In this document: positions 19,170 to 33,769 of the stretch, one piece after another
How the letters are laid out: every line of letters begins with the position of its first letter
Position numbering within the stretch: the stretch's first letter is position 1
Origin: Roseobacter insulae
GTDB lineage: Bacteria > Pseudomonadota > Alphaproteobacteria > Rhodobacterales > Rhodobacteraceae
Direction: 5' to 3'
NCBI RefSeq assembly: GCF_019375555.1
Contig: NZ_JAHXDN010000006.1
Coordinates: 186,001 to 250,000, forward strand
Length of the DNA: 64,000 nucleotides
Notes under the pieces: generated by a model
The model's database searches: none
What the model saw: the letters and a program-made list of their open reading frames with translations, nothing else
What the model was told of the DNA's origin: nothing
Program-made: the position numbers and the translations under genes

Positions 19170-21593
19170 ATGTCCGCAATGAGTATCCCTTATGTTTCTC
19201 CGCAAGAATTCAGTGCAGAAATCCTGCGCCACCTCAAGCATTCGCTGGGCAAGGACGAAAGCCATGCCTCGGTCTACGACTGGCGGATGTCGCTGTCGCT
19301 GGCGCTGCGGGATCACGTGGTCGATCCCTGGTTTGCAAGCACGCGCCGGACGTATGAGGCGCGGGGCAAACGGGTTTATTACCTGTCGATGGAATTCCTG
19401 ATCGGGCGTCTGATCGAGGATGTCGCGGTCAACCTCGGCTTGGATGCCGTTGCCGAAGAGGCGCTTTCGGCTCTCGGGCAGGACTACGCCGCCGTCGTGG
19501 CAAATGAACCCGACGCCGCCTTGGGCAATGGCGGTCTGGGACGTCTGGCCGCCTGTTTCATGGACTCGCTCTCTACGCTGGGCATTCCGGCCTATGGCTA
19601 CGGTATTCGGTACGAGCACGGGTTGTTCGAGCAGCATTTCGAAGATGGCGCTCAGATGGAAACGGCCGAAACGTGGCTCGCGCAGCGTCATGCGTGGGAG
19701 TTCGAGCGCCCCGAAGTCAGCTACCCGATCAACTTCGGCGGGCATGTCGAAGAGCATGAAGGCAAGGCCGTCTGGCGTGCGGGCGAAACGGTCGTGGCCT
19801 CCGCTTACGATACGCCGGTTGTCGGCTGGCAGGCGCAATGGGCCAACACGCTGCGCCTGTGGGCGGCCAAATCGACGACAGCCTTCGATCTCGACAGCTT
19901 CAACCGCGGCGATTACATGGCCGCAAGCGCGCCCGAGGCATTGGCCCGGACGATCAGCCGGGTGCTCTATCCCGATGATACGACCGACACTGGCAAGGAG
20001 CTGCGTCTCAAGCAGGAATACTTCTTTACCTCCGCTTCGATTCAGGATCTGCTGCGCCGCTTTCTCAGCGAGGGCGGCGATCTGCGTGCGTTGCCTGACT
20101 TCGTTGCCATCCAGTTGAATGACACCCACCCCGCGATTGCCGGGCCGGAACTGGTGCGTCTGTTGATCGACGAGCACGGGTTCGAAGTGTCGCAGGCAAT
20201 TACCACTGCGCGGAGTTGCCTGGCCTATACCAATCACACGCTGCTGCCCGAAGCGCTGGAGCGGTGGCCCGAAGACCTGTTCATCAGGGTGTTGCCGCGT
20301 CATCACCGGATCATTCAGCTGATCGAAGCGGCTCATATCGCCGCCACGGGCAGTGACATCCGCATACTTGAGCATGGCGAAGTGAAGATGGGGGAGCTCG
20401 CCTTCATCATGGCGCATCACGTCAACGGTGTCTCCGCCCTGCATTCCGAGTTGGTGAAGGAGACGGTGTTTGCCGATCTGCACAGTGACTACCCCGGCCG
20501 CATCATCAATCAAACCAACGGCATTACACCGCGGCGCTGGCTCTATTCGTGCAACCCGCCGCTGCGCGAGTTGATCAACGAGACAATCGGCACGACTTGG
20601 CCGGACGATTTGCAGCAGCTGGACGGGTTGAGCGTACATGCCAAGGACCCGGCGTTTCTGGACAAGTTCCAGGCCGCCAAGGACGCGAACAAGACGCGCC
20701 TGTCGAACTGGTTGCAGGCCCGTGATGGCGTGTCCCTGAACCCGGACGCCATGTTCGATGTGCAGATCAAGCGCATCCACGAATACAAGCGGCAGCTGAT
20801 GAACCTGCTGGAAACCGTGGCGCTCTGGAATGAAATCCGCGAAAACCCGAACGCGGGATGGACGCCGCGCGTCAAGATATTCGGCGGCAAGGCGGCACCG
20901 GGATACGTTGTGGCCAAGCAGATCATTCACCTGATCAACGATGCGGCAAAAGTCATCAACGCAGACCCGGCTACGCGAGAGTACCTGCAGATTGTCTACC
21001 CCGAGAACTACAATGTCTCGATGGCTGAAATCCTGATCCCGGCGACCGATTTGTCCGAGCAGATTTCAACCGCGGGCAAGGAAGCTTCCGGCACTGGCAA
21101 CATGAAATTCGCATTGAACGGCGCGCCGACGATTGGCACGCTGGATGGAGCAAACGTCGAAATCCGCGATTGTGTGGGCGCGGAGAATTTCTTTCTCTTC
21201 GGTCTGACGGCGGCCGAGGTCACGGCGCGCCGTGCAGTGCCGGAATACGCCCGCCGCGCGGTGGAGGCCAGCCCCCGCCTGGCACGTGTGCTGCAACAGA
21301 TCGAAGGCGGCGTGTTCTCAAGCGATGACAAGACGCGTTATTCCGGGCTGGTACAGGGCCTGATCAACCACGACTATTTCCTCGTGACCTGCGATTTCGA
21401 CAGTTATTTCGGCACGCAGCGCGATGTGGACAAGGCATTCGCGGACAAGCAGGCTTGGACCCGCATGGCGGCGCTGAACACGGCGCGCGTCGGCTGGTTC
21501 TCGTCGGATCGCACGATCAGCGGCTATGCGCGCGACATCTGGAAGACGCCCAGCCTGATCTCGGCAAGAGGGTCACGTCAGGACGTGGCCTAG
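19170..21593 (+). CDS. glgP: Glycogen phosphorylase
   Basis: 807 residues, the usual family length. Releases glucose 1-phosphate from glycogen. The pyridoxal-phosphate lysine is Lys646 in GTGNMKFALNGAPTIGTLDGAN, and the YYLSMEFLIGR, NDTHPA and QIKRIHEYKRQ family motifs are present. AAAGAG lies before the ATG. It is the first gene of a same-strand glgP-glgB-glgC-glgA-glgX-malQ-pgm run with very short gaps, combining breakdown and synthesis enzymes in one operon. No clear promoter was recognised in the 92 bp upstream, which contains only a small GACGAG/CTCGTC hairpin (19132-19148). Confidence 0.96.
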   Translation: MSAMSIPYVSPQEFSAEILRHLKHSLGKDESHASVYDWRMSLSLALRDHVVDPWFASTRRTYEARGKRVYYLSMEFLIGRLIEDVAVNLGLDAVAEEALSALGQDYAAVVANEPDAALGNGGLGRLAACFMDSLSTLGIPAYGYGIRYEHGLFEQHFEDGAQMETAETWLAQRHAWEFERPEVSYPINFGGHVEEHEGKAVWRAGETVVASAYDTPVVGWQAQWANTLRLWAAKSTTAFDLDSFNRGDYMAASAPEALARTISRVLYPDDTTDTGKELRLKQEYFFTSASIQDLLRRFLSEGGDLRALPDFVAIQLNDTHPAIAGPELVRLLIDEHGFEVSQAITTARSCLAYTNHTLLPEALERWPEDLFIRVLPRHHRIIQLIEAAHIAATGSDIRILEHGEVKMGELAFIMAHHVNGVSALHSELVKETVFADLHSDYPGRIINQTNGITPRRWLYSCNPPLRELINETIGTTWPDDLQQLDGLSVHAKDPAFLDKFQAAKDANKTRLSNWLQARDGVSLNPDAMFDVQIKRIHEYKRQLMNLLETVALWNEIRENPNAGWTPRVKIFGGKAAPGYVVAKQIIHLINDAAKVINADPATREYLQIVYPENYNVSMAEILIPATDLSEQISTAGKEASGTGNMKFALNGAPTIGTLDGANVEIRDCVGAENFFLFGLTAAEVTARRAVPEYARRAVEASPRLARVLQQIEGGVFSSDDKTRYSGLVQGLINHDYFLVTCDFDSYFGTQRDVDKAFADKQAWTRMAALNTARVGWFSSDRTISGYARDIWKTPSLISARGSRQDVA

Positions 21594-21606
21594 AAAGGAG
21601 GCCCGC

Positions 21607-23805
21607 GTGGCACTCGCATTACAAGACGCTCAGGATATCGTTGCAGGCTGCCATGGCGACCCGTTCTCGGTGCTTGGCCTGCACGAGGCGGATGGCAAAC
21701 TTGTGGTGCGGGCCTTTGTCCCCGGCGCGCAGAGCATTGACGCGATTGATCCGAAAACCGGGCGCACGATTGTCAGGCTTGCACCAGTGCCAGGGGCGGC
21801 CGGTCTTTTTGAGGGCGTCGCCGGGCGGCGCAGAAAGCGATTTGCCTATCACCTGAGTGTGACGCGCGACGGGCATCAATGGAGCGCGGATGATCCATAT
21901 CGGTTTGGCCCGGTCATGGGCGAATGGGACGAATACCTGATCGGCGAAGGCACGCATCGCCAGCTTTGGCATGTGCTGGGCGCGCATGTCCTGAAACATG
22001 AGGGTGTCGAGGGCACGCATTTTGCGGTCTGGGCGCCCAATGCGGCGCGGGTTTCCATCGTGGGGGATTTCAACACGTGGGACGGGCGCCGCCACCTGTT
22101 GCGCCGCCGCGGTCACACCGGTGTGTGGGAGACGTTTGTACCGGCGGTGGGCGAGGGTGACGTCTATAAGTTCGAGGTCTTGGACAGTCATCGCCACCTG
22201 CTGCCGCAAAAGGCCGATCCGGTGGGATTCGGCTCGGAGCATCCGCCACGCACCGGCTCGGTCGTGCGCAACTTGTCCGGACACGAATGGACTGACAATG
22301 CCTGGATGACCAAGCGCGCGGCGCTGCAGCGCTTTGACCAGCCGATGTCGATCTACGAGGTGCATTTGGGGTCGTGGCGCCGGGTGCCGGAAGACGGCAA
22401 CCGCCCGCTGAGTTATCTGGAACACGCTGAGCAACTGGTGTCCTACGCCAAGGACATGGGGTTCACCCATATCGAGCTGATGCCGATTTCCGAGTTTCCG
22501 TTTGACGGATCCTGGGGGTACCAGCCCGTTGGCCTCTTTGCGCCAACGATCCGGCATGGCACCCCTGCGGAGTTTCGCGCCTTTATCGAGGCCGCGCATA
22601 AGGCCGATATCGGCGTGATCCTCGACTGGGTGCCGGGACATTTTCCGGAAGACGCGCATGGGTTGGCGAAATTCGACGGCACGGCCCTCTACGAGCATGC
22701 CGATCCCAAGGAAGGCTTCCATCCCGACTGGAACACGATGGTGTTCAACTATGGGCGCGCGGAAGTGTCTAACTACCTGATTGCGAACGCGCTTTACTGG
22801 TTGCAGGAGCATCACGTGGATGGTCTTCGAGTGGATGCCGTGGCCTCGATGCTCTACCGCGATTACAGCCGCAAGGACGGCGAATGGGTTCCCAACAAGG
22901 ATGGCGGGCGGGAAAACCTCGAGGCAATTGCGTTTTTGCAGAACATGAACACCACCACCTACGGGGAGGTGGACGGCATCATGACGATCGCCGAGGAATC
23001 CACCGCCTTTCCGGACGTAAGTGCGCCCACGGATGCGGGCGGGCTCGGATTCGGGTTCAAGTGGAACATGGGGTGGATGAACGACACACTGAGCTACATG
23101 GCCGAAGACCCCGTGCACCGGAAATACCACCATTCCAAAATGACCTTCGGGCTGCACTACGCGTTCTCCGAGAACTTCATCCTGCCGCTCAGCCATGACG
23201 AGGTGGTTCACGGCAAGGGCTCGATGATCGATAAGATGCCCGGGCAGGGGGCCGATAAATTCGCGAACCTGCGCGCATATTACGGCTTTATGTGGGGCCA
23301 TCCCGGCAAGAAGCTTCTGTTCATGGGCTGTGAATTCGCACAGGGCGCTGAATGGAACCATGACAGCAGTCTGGACTGGCATCTGCTGGACATTGACGAA
23401 CACAGCGGCGTGCAGCGGCTGGTGCGTGATCTCAACACCCTCTACCGCGATCATCCTGCCCTTTATGAGCAGGACGCGAAGCCCGAAGGTTTCGAATGGA
23501 TCGAAGAGAACAACGGTGACGAAAGCGTGCTGGCATGGGTGCGCCGGGGTGGTGACGGGGCCTCACCAATGCTTGTGGTGTGTAATTTCACGCCAGTGGA
23601 ACGATCCGAGCGCCGCATCGGCGTTCCGGAACACGGACGCTGGGTTGAGCGTTTGAATACGAACTCGGAATTTTACGGAGGTGATGGCCGGGGAAACATG
23701 GGTGGTGTCGACAGTGATCAGGTTGCCGCGTCGGGGAGGGCGCAGTCGATCAAGATCACCTTGCCGCCGTTAACAACACTCTTTTTTGAGCTGGAGTGCG
23801 ACTGA
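21607..23805 (+). CDS. glgB: Glycogen branching enzyme
   Basis: 732 residues. Forms alpha-1,6 branches. Two N-terminal beta-sandwich regions including a CBM48-like HFAVWAPNAARVSIVGDFN precede a GH13 barrel. Predicted nucleophile Asp410 (GLRVDAVASM), acid/base Glu463 (IAEES) and transition-state Asp531 (SHDEVVH) are all present. AAAGGAGG precedes the GTG start, 13 bp after the glgP stop. Confidence 0.96.
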   Translation: MALALQDAQDIVAGCHGDPFSVLGLHEADGKLVVRAFVPGAQSIDAIDPKTGRTIVRLAPVPGAAGLFEGVAGRRRKRFAYHLSVTRDGHQWSADDPYRFGPVMGEWDEYLIGEGTHRQLWHVLGAHVLKHEGVEGTHFAVWAPNAARVSIVGDFNTWDGRRHLLRRRGHTGVWETFVPAVGEGDVYKFEVLDSHRHLLPQKADPVGFGSEHPPRTGSVVRNLSGHEWTDNAWMTKRAALQRFDQPMSIYEVHLGSWRRVPEDGNRPLSYLEHAEQLVSYAKDMGFTHIELMPISEFPFDGSWGYQPVGLFAPTIRHGTPAEFRAFIEAAHKADIGVILDWVPGHFPEDAHGLAKFDGTALYEHADPKEGFHPDWNTMVFNYGRAEVSNYLIANALYWLQEHHVDGLRVDAVASMLYRDYSRKDGEWVPNKDGGRENLEAIAFLQNMNTTTYGEVDGIMTIAEESTAFPDVSAPTDAGGLGFGFKWNMGWMNDTLSYMAEDPVHRKYHHSKMTFGLHYAFSENFILPLSHDEVVHGKGSMIDKMPGQGADKFANLRAYYGFMWGHPGKKLLFMGCEFAQGAEWNHDSSLDWHLLDIDEHSGVQRLVRDLNTLYRDHPALYEQDAKPEGFEWIEENNGDESVLAWVRRGGDGASPMLVVCNFTPVERSERRIGVPEHGRWVERLNTNSEFYGGDGRGNMGGVDSDQVAASGRAQSIKITLPPLTTLFFELECD

Positions 23806-23844
23806 CACTGCAGCCGGAGATAAAAAAATTAGGGAGGAAGATCA

Positions 23845-25104
23845 ATGGACAGAGAAACGCAGCGGCTGGCGCAGCAGACCATGGCGTTCGTTTTGGCCGG
23901 GGGGCGGGGCAGCAGGCTTTACGATCTGACAGACCGGCGCGCGAAACCGGCGATGTATTTTGGCGGAAAAAGCCGGATCATCGACTTTCCTCTCTCCAAC
24001 GCGGTGAACTCGGGCATCCGCCGCATCGGCGTGGCGACGCAGTACAAAGCCCACTCCCTGATACGCCACTTGCAGCGTGGGTGGAGTTTCTTTCGCGCGG
24101 AACGCAACGAGTCGCTGGATATCCTGCCCGCCTCGCAGCAGCTCGACAACGAGAACTGGTACAAGGGAACCGCCGACGCCGTCGCGCAGAACAAGGATAT
24201 CATCCAGGGATATGGTCCCAAGTACATCGTGATCCTTGCCGGCGATCACATCTACAAGCAGGACTATGCGCAGATGATCCGCCACCATGTGGAAAGCGGC
24301 GCGGATGTGACGGTGGGATGCATCGAAGTGCCCCGGATGGAGGCGTCGGGCTTTGGCGTCATGAAGGTGGACACGGAAGACCGCATTCTCGATTTTGTTG
24401 AAAAGCCCGCTGACCCCCCCGCCATGCCCGGCCACCCCGATCACGCGCTGGCGAGTATGGGGATCTATGTCTTTGAAACGGAATATCTTTTCCGCGTCCT
24501 TGACGAATGCGCGGCAGGCGCGGATTACAAACACGACTTTGGAGGTGATGTGATCCCGAAAATCGTTCGTGAGGGCAAGGCGATCGCGCATCCGTTCAGC
24601 CGGTCCTGCGTCCGCTCCGGTATCGAAGAAAAGGCCTATTGGCGCGATGTGGGAACGGTGGATGCGTTTTGGCAGGCCAATATCGACCTGACGGATTTCA
24701 AGCCCGAGCTCGACCTGTATGATAATGAGTGGCCGATCTGGACGTATTCCGAACTCACGGCCCCGGCGAAATTCATCCACAATGAAGAGGGTCGGCGTGG
24801 CCACGCGGTGTCGTCCATGGTGTCGGGGGGATGCATCATCTCCGGTTCCAGCCTCGAGCGGTGCCTGTTGTTCACCGGTGTGCGCACCCACTCGTTTTCT
24901 CAGCTCAACGGCGTTGTTGCTTTGCCCTACGTAGAGATTAACAGAAATGCGCAGCTGACCAACGTGGTGATTGACAGGGGCGTCGTTATTCCTCAGGGCC
25001 TTGTTGTCGGCGAGGACCCGCAGGAAGACGACAGACGGTTCCGCCGCACGCAGAACGGCATTTGCCTCATCACCCAACCGATGATCGACAAACTGGACCC
25101 CTGA
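23845..25104 (+). CDS. glgC: Glucose-1-phosphate adenylyltransferase
   Basis: 419 residues. Makes ADP-glucose, the committed step of glycogen synthesis. The N-terminal [26 protein letters not shown] nucleotide/substrate region and the C-terminal left-handed beta-helix segment ([19 protein letters not shown]) are typical. AGGGAGGAAG precedes the ATG. The enzyme class is usually allosterically controlled; in alphaproteobacteria fructose 6-phosphate and pyruvate are common activators, fitting the fructose/Entner-Doudoroff neighbourhood (family knowledge, not shown here). Confidence 0.95.
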   Translation: MDRETQRLAQQTMAFVLAGGRGSRLYDLTDRRAKPAMYFGGKSRIIDFPLSNAVNSGIRRIGVATQYKAHSLIRHLQRGWSFFRAERNESLDILPASQQLDNENWYKGTADAVAQNKDIIQGYGPKYIVILAGDHIYKQDYAQMIRHHVESGADVTVGCIEVPRMEASGFGVMKVDTEDRILDFVEKPADPPAMPGHPDHALASMGIYVFETEYLFRVLDECAAGADYKHDFGGDVIPKIVREGKAIAHPFSRSCVRSGIEEKAYWRDVGTVDAFWQANIDLTDFKPELDLYDNEWPIWTYSELTAPAKFIHNEEGRRGHAVSSMVSGGCIISGSSLERCLLFTGVRTHSFSQLNGVVALPYVEINRNAQLTNVVIDRGVVIPQGLVVGEDPQEDDRRFRRTQNGICLITQPMIDKLDP

Positions 25105-25105
25105 T

Positions 25106-26560
25106 GTGAAAATTCTCTTTGTTGCCTCTGAATGCGCCCCGTTTATCAAAACGGGCGGTTTGGCTGATGTAATCGGTGCCGTGCCGAAGTCTTTGGCCGC
25201 CCTGGATGTCGAGGCGCGTGTCATGCTGCCCGCCTATCCCGCACTCGGACCACTGGCGGCACAGGGGTCAGAGGTCTGGCGCAGCGATGATCTGCAGGGC
25301 GGGCCCGCGCGTCTTGTGGCCTGTGATGCGGAAGGGATCAGCCTTTTGCTGCTGGATGCGCCACATCTTTTTGATCGGCCCGGCAACATTTACCTGGGTT
25401 CAGACGGTCAGGATTGGCCGGACAACGCCCAGCGTTTTGGCGCCTTGTCCTTTGTCGCGGCAGAGATCGCCGCGCATGGCGTGAAGGGCTGGCACCCCGA
25501 TCTGGTGCATGTGCACGACTGGCAGGCCGGTCTTGTTCCCGCGTACCTGCGGCAGATGGATCAGGCGACACCACCCTGCGTGCTGACCATCCACAACATC
25601 GCCTTTCAAGGGCTGTTTGACCCATCCCTGATGACGTCGCTTGGCTTATCCACGGCGCTTTTTACGCCCGACGGGATGGAGTATTTTGGACGGCTGGGTT
25701 TTCTTAAGGCCGGGATTGCCTTTTCCGACCGCATCACAACGGTGAGCCCCACCTATGCACGGGAATTGATGCAGCCAGAATACGGCATGGGGCTGGAGGG
25801 CCTGTTGCGCGCGCGCGGCGCTGATTTATCCGGCATCCTGAACGGGATTGATCTGGATATCTGGAACCCGGAAGACGACGGCTGCCTCGTGGCGACCTAT
25901 TCGTCCCGGACACTGAAGCGCAAAGCTCAAAACCGCGACGAAGTCATGCGGCGTTTCGGTCTGGAGGCAACCAGCGAGGGCCCGCTCTTTTGTGTCATCA
26001 GCCGGTTGACCACTCAAAAGGGTCTTGACCTGCTTCTCGAAGCCTTGCCGACGCTTGTCGCACGCGGCGCAACGCTAGCCGTTCTGGGAAGCGGCGACAA
26101 AGAGCTGGAGGCCGGGTTTGTAGCCGCAGCCCATGCGCATTCAGGTGCGGTGGGCGTCATCATCGGGTATGATGAATCGCTGTCGCACCTGATGCAGGGC
26201 GGGTGCGATGCCATACTGATCCCATCGCGTTTCGAACCCTGTGGGCTGACACAGCTATATGGCCTGCGATACGGAACAGTGCCGGTGGTCGCCCGCACGG
26301 GCGGGCTGGCCGACACGGTCATCGATGCAAACGAGGCAGCCCTGACCACCAGATGCGCAACCGGCGTGCAGTTTTCTCCGGTAACGACACCGGCGCTTGA
26401 GCAGGCGATCCTGCGGACCTGTGACTTGTACGACCAGCCCGCGGTCTGGTCCGGGATCATGCGCCGCGCCATGCGGCACCCGGTGGGGTGGGATGTGTCC
26501 GCGCAGACCTATCTGGATGTCTATTCCAGCCTCGCGGATACCCCGGCATCAGCGGAGTGA
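25106..26560 (+). CDS. glgA: Glycogen synthase (ADP-glucose)
   Basis: 484 residues, GT5 family. The ADP-glucose-binding KTGGLADV begins at Lys15; VHVHDWQAGL, TIHNIAFQG and the C-terminal PSRFEPCGLTQLYGLRYGTVP with its conserved Glu are present. The GTG start lies 1 bp after the glgC stop, and its own stop overlaps a GTG of the next gene (GTGA), so translation is tightly linked through the operon. Confidence 0.95.
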   Translation: MKILFVASECAPFIKTGGLADVIGAVPKSLAALDVEARVMLPAYPALGPLAAQGSEVWRSDDLQGGPARLVACDAEGISLLLLDAPHLFDRPGNIYLGSDGQDWPDNAQRFGALSFVAAEIAAHGVKGWHPDLVHVHDWQAGLVPAYLRQMDQATPPCVLTIHNIAFQGLFDPSLMTSLGLSTALFTPDGMEYFGRLGFLKAGIAFSDRITTVSPTYARELMQPEYGMGLEGLLRARGADLSGILNGIDLDIWNPEDDGCLVATYSSRTLKRKAQNRDEVMRRFGLEATSEGPLFCVISRLTTQKGLDLLLEALPTLVARGATLAVLGSGDKELEAGFVAAAHAHSGAVGVIIGYDESLSHLMQGGCDAILIPSRFEPCGLTQLYGLRYGTVPVVARTGGLADTVIDANEAALTTRCATGVQFSPVTTPALEQAILRTCDLYDQPAVWSGIMRRAMRHPVGWDVSAQTYLDVYSSLADTPASAE

Positions 26561-26565
26561 GCCGC

Positions 26566-28652
26566 ATGGCCTATGAAATGACGGCTGGCAGCCCGGCGAA
26601 ATTGGGTGCTCAGGTTGATGATGGCGGCGTGAATTTCGCGGTATTCTCAGCGCATGCCACGGGCATTGACCTGTGTCTGTTTTCGCCCGATGGCCGCCGT
26701 GAAACTGCGCGTCTGCCCTTGCCGGAAAGGACAGGGGATATCTGGCACGGCCATCTTGCGGGCCTGTCGCCCGGGGCACTTTATGGCTATCGTGCCCACG
26801 GACCATATGCGCCGGAACACGGGCACCGCTTTAACGCGAACAAGCTGCTGATGGACCCCTATACGCGAGAGATCCATGGCAGCTGGACCAACCACCCCGC
26901 AACGCTGGGGTACAATGCTGCAGCTGCTGACGCCGACATGTCCTTCGACAGCAGGGATTCCGCGGCCTACGTGCCAAAGTCGCGTGTCTCCGACCCGGCG
27001 TTATTTGCCAGCATCACGCAGCAACTGGATCACAAGTGGGAAGATACGCTGATCTACGAGGCGCATGTCAAAGGCCTGACCCAGATGCATCCGGACGTGG
27101 GCGAAGCCCTGCGGGGAACCTACGAAGGGGTGGCATCGGACGCGGTGATCGCGCACCTTCACCGCCTGGGGGTCACGGCGGTGGAACTGCTGCCGGTTCA
27201 TTCCTTTGTGAACGATGGGTTCCTGCTTGAGAAAAACCTCGTAAACTACTGGGGCTACAACACGATTGGATTTTTCGCCCCCGAACTGCGGTACTTTGGC
27301 CCGGAAGCGATACTGGGATTTCGCAAGATGGTTCAGCGGTTTCATGCGGCGGGCATCGAAGTCATTCTTGATGTCGTCTACAATCACACGGCAGAAGGCG
27401 ATCACCGGGGCCCCACCCTGTGCTACCGGGGCCTCGACAATGCCTCCTACTACCGGTTGCTGAGCGGTCAGGCGCGCTACTACGTGAATGATACCGGCAC
27501 CGGCAACACCGTAAATCTCACCAACCCCTATGTGCTGCGCATGGTAATGGATTCCCTGCGCTTCTGGGTGGAGAGCATGGGTGTCGACGGGTTCCGGTTC
27601 GATCTGGCGACAACTCTTGGCCGCGAGGATCACGGGTTTGACCCGCGTGGCGGCTTTTTCGATGCGCTGCGTCAGGACCCGGTCCTCGCTGGCATCAAGC
27701 TCATTGCCGAGCCGTGGGATATCGGTCCGGGCGGCTACCGGCTTGGTCAGTTCACGCCTGAGTTTGCGGAATGGAACGATGCATACCGTGATACGGTGCG
27801 GCGCTTCTGGAAGGGGGATGCGCACAGCGCGCAGGAACTCGGAGCACGGCTGCTTGGTTCGGCGGGTGAATTTGATCGCGGCGGGCGACGCGCCTGGTCC
27901 TCCGTCAATTTTCTGGCGGCACATGATGGTTTCACGCTGGCCGACATCACCCGTTATGCCAAGCGCCACAACGAGGCGAACAAGGAAAACAACCAGGATG
28001 GGCATAACGCAAACCATTCCGACAACTTTGGCGTGGAAGGGCCCTCGGACGATGCCAAGATAAACGCCGCCCGGAAGAGACGCCAACGCAACATGTTGGC
28101 CACGCTCTTTCTGTCTCAGGGCACGCCGATGCTTCTGGCAGGTGACGAGATCGGCAATTCGCAACAGGGCAACAACAACGCCTATTGTCAGGACAATGAG
28201 ATCGCCTGGCTTGACTGGAGTGACGCTGATGCAGACATGGCGGCCTTCGTGGCGGCACTGTCAGCCTTTCGAAAGCAGCACCCTGCCTTGAGGCAATCGC
28301 GGTTTCTGCATTCCGGCTTGCGCCCGGCTGACGGTCTGCCGGATGTCGAGTGGACCGGGTTTGACGGTCATCCGCTGAACTGGCGGGATCCCGGGCTGTC
28401 GAGCCTCTGCCTCACCCTGCGTTGTTCGGCCGAAGCCCCTGTGCAGTCGGACAGCGACGACACGGTCTTTATCATTTTCAACCGGGGCGAGGAACCGGCG
28501 CGCGTACGCCTGCCCGATGCGCCGCAGGGTCGCCACTGGAGGATTGGTGTAGACACCAGCGAAGGTGCGGCCGCCGGCACGCCGGTGATGGCAGATCATA
28601 TCACCGTGGATGGTCCGGCGATTGTCGCGCTTGTTATCGGGGCGGCAAGCTG

Positions 28653-28653
<1 letters not shown>
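26566..28653 (+). CDS. glgX: Glycogen debranching enzyme
   Basis: About 695 residues. Hydrolyses alpha-1,6 branches left after phosphorylase action. An N-terminal CBM48 module (GGVNFAVFSAHATGIDLCLF) is followed by a GH13 barrel with VILDVVYNHTAEGD, GFRFDLA (nucleophile Asp), IAEPWD (acid Glu) and FLAAHDGFTL. ATG 26566 is preferred, with CGGAG eight bases upstream; GTG 26557 overlapping the glgA stop is an alternative. The stop overlaps the malQ start as TGATG. Confidence 0.93.
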
Positions 28654-32305
<3,652 letters not shown>

Positions 32306-32461
32306 TCCGCAGATGGGGCCCCTTGTAAATTCCGCCCGTCGCGGGTTTGATTTGCATCGGGTCGGCTTCGCGCCTGTCGGGTTCGGGCCAGGCAGATGCG
32401 ACGGCAGCGTCTTCCGGCGCAACTCTTCGATGGGAACGGGCAAATAACGCGGGTTACACTG

Positions 32462-33769
32462 ATGCGGATAATCGGGCAGATTTTAGCTCTGGGTCTTGCG
32501 GGCGGCGTTGCGGCTGGCAGTCCCGACCCTGTCACGGACGCTGACTATGCGCCCTTGGATATGGCGCAGGTGCGTCTTGGGCAGATGTTGTTTTACGACC
32601 CCATCCTGTCCGGAAACCGGAATATTTCCTGCGCCACCTGTCACCACCCGAAGTTTGCGACCGCGGATGGTGTTGCGCTGGCCTTGGGGGAAGGCGGCGT
32701 GGGTCTCGGCCCCGACCGCCATGCCACCGGAGACAACACGCCCGAGCAGCGGATACCACGGAACGCACCCGCGCTTTTCAACCTCGGGGCGCATGAATTT
32801 ACCCGCCTTTTTCACGACGGGCGGATCGAGGTTGACCCGTCAAAGCCAGGTGGTTTGCGCACCCCCATGGGCGCGGAGATGACCCAGGGCTTCGCCAGCC
32901 TGCTGTCTGCGCAAACCATGTTCCCGGTTCTGAGTGCGGATGAAATGGCCGGTCATTACAGCGAGAACGATGTAAGCCAGGCGGTGCGGCAGGGACGGAT
33001 CACGGGACCGGATGGCGCCTGGGCAAAGCTCAGCGCGCGGGTTGCGGACACGCCGGGATATGCCCCCCTGATAGAGGCCGCGTTTCCCGGCGCGACAGCT
33101 TTGACATTCACCGATATATCCGACGCGATCGCGGCCTTTGTCGCCTTCGAGTGGCGATCCGACACCAGCCCCTATGACAGCTACCTGCGCGGCGAGGCCG
33201 TGCTTTCGGCGCAGGCGCAGGCGGGTATGGAGCTGTTTTACGGCGCCGCGCAGTGCAGCAGTTGCCACGCCGGGAAATTCCAGACCGATCACGATTTCCA
33301 TGCAATGGGCGTGCCGCAGTTCGGGCCGGGCAAGGCGGCGAGATTTGAAACCCACGCGCGCGATGTTGGCCGCATGCGCGTGACGGGGCGCGAAGCGGAT
33401 GCCTACGCGTTCCGCACACCGTCGCTGCGCAATGTCGTGCATACCGGCCCTTATGGGCATACCGGCAGTCACAACGATCTGACGGCTTTCATCCGCGATC
33501 ACGCGGCGCCCGCCGACGCGCTGGATCGGTTTGATCCGCACTCGGTCCTCTTGCCGCCTCTGGCGGGTGCGGACGATTGGCGACACATCAATGACGCGCG
33601 TGAACAGCAGGCCCTGCGGGCGGCTGTGACGGCAAGGCCAATCTCGCTGAAGGAACCGCAGATCGCGGCCCTTGTCGCTTTCCTCGACGCGCTGAGCGAT
33701 CCCGTTGCCCTCAAGGGAAGGCTGGGCGTGCCGGAGGCGGTGCCCAGTGGGCTGCCCGTCGACCGTTAG
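32462..33769 (+). CDS. Di-haem cytochrome c peroxidase / MauG-family protein, exported
   Basis: 435 residues. An N-terminal signal peptide (residues 1 to about 19, ending in VAAGS) is followed by two c-type haem motifs, CATCH at 57-61 and CSSCH at 265-269, the arrangement of bacterial di-haem peroxidases and MauG-like oxidases. The C-terminal THTGPYGHTG-like segment is typical. It should be a periplasmic enzyme reducing hydrogen peroxide or oxidising a protein or small substrate. Peroxidase and MauG-like activities cannot be separated by sequence alone. The start has no strong ribosome site. It converges on the FG-GAP gene, the two sharing their last 4 bp. Confidence 0.9.
   Translation: MRIIGQILALGLAGGVAAGSPDPVTDADYAPLDMAQVRLGQMLFYDPILSGNRNISCATCHHPKFATADGVALALGEGGVGLGPDRHATGDNTPEQRIPRNAPALFNLGAHEFTRLFHDGRIEVDPSKPGGLRTPMGAEMTQGFASLLSAQTMFPVLSADEMAGHYSENDVSQAVRQGRITGPDGAWAKLSARVADTPGYAPLIEAAFPGATALTFTDISDAIAAFVAFEWRSDTSPYDSYLRGEAVLSAQAQAGMELFYGAAQCSSCHAGKFQTDHDFHAMGVPQFGPGKAARFETHARDVGRMRVTGREADAYAFRTPSLRNVVHTGPYGHTGSHNDLTAFIRDHAAPADALDRFDPHSVLLPPLAGADDWRHINDAREQQALRAAVTARPISLKEPQIAALVAFLDALSDPVALKGRLGVPEAVPSGLPVDR

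Noticed and set aside
18738-20930. Long open frame of about 730 codons on the minus strand opposite glgP
   Set aside because: It is antisense to an unmistakable glycogen phosphorylase, has low-complexity His/Arg/Gln-rich sequence typical of GC-rich shadow frames, and shows no recognisable domain.
21619-23454. Open frame of about 611 codons antisense to glgB
   Set aside because: No domain, no ribosome site, and fully covered by a complete branching enzyme.
23842-25224. Open frame of about 460 codons antisense to glgC
   Set aside because: Shadow of a complete GlgC; no independent support.
32335-32352. Terminator after pgm
   Set aside because: The stem is only 4 bp with an interrupted T-run; too weak to list as a terminator.
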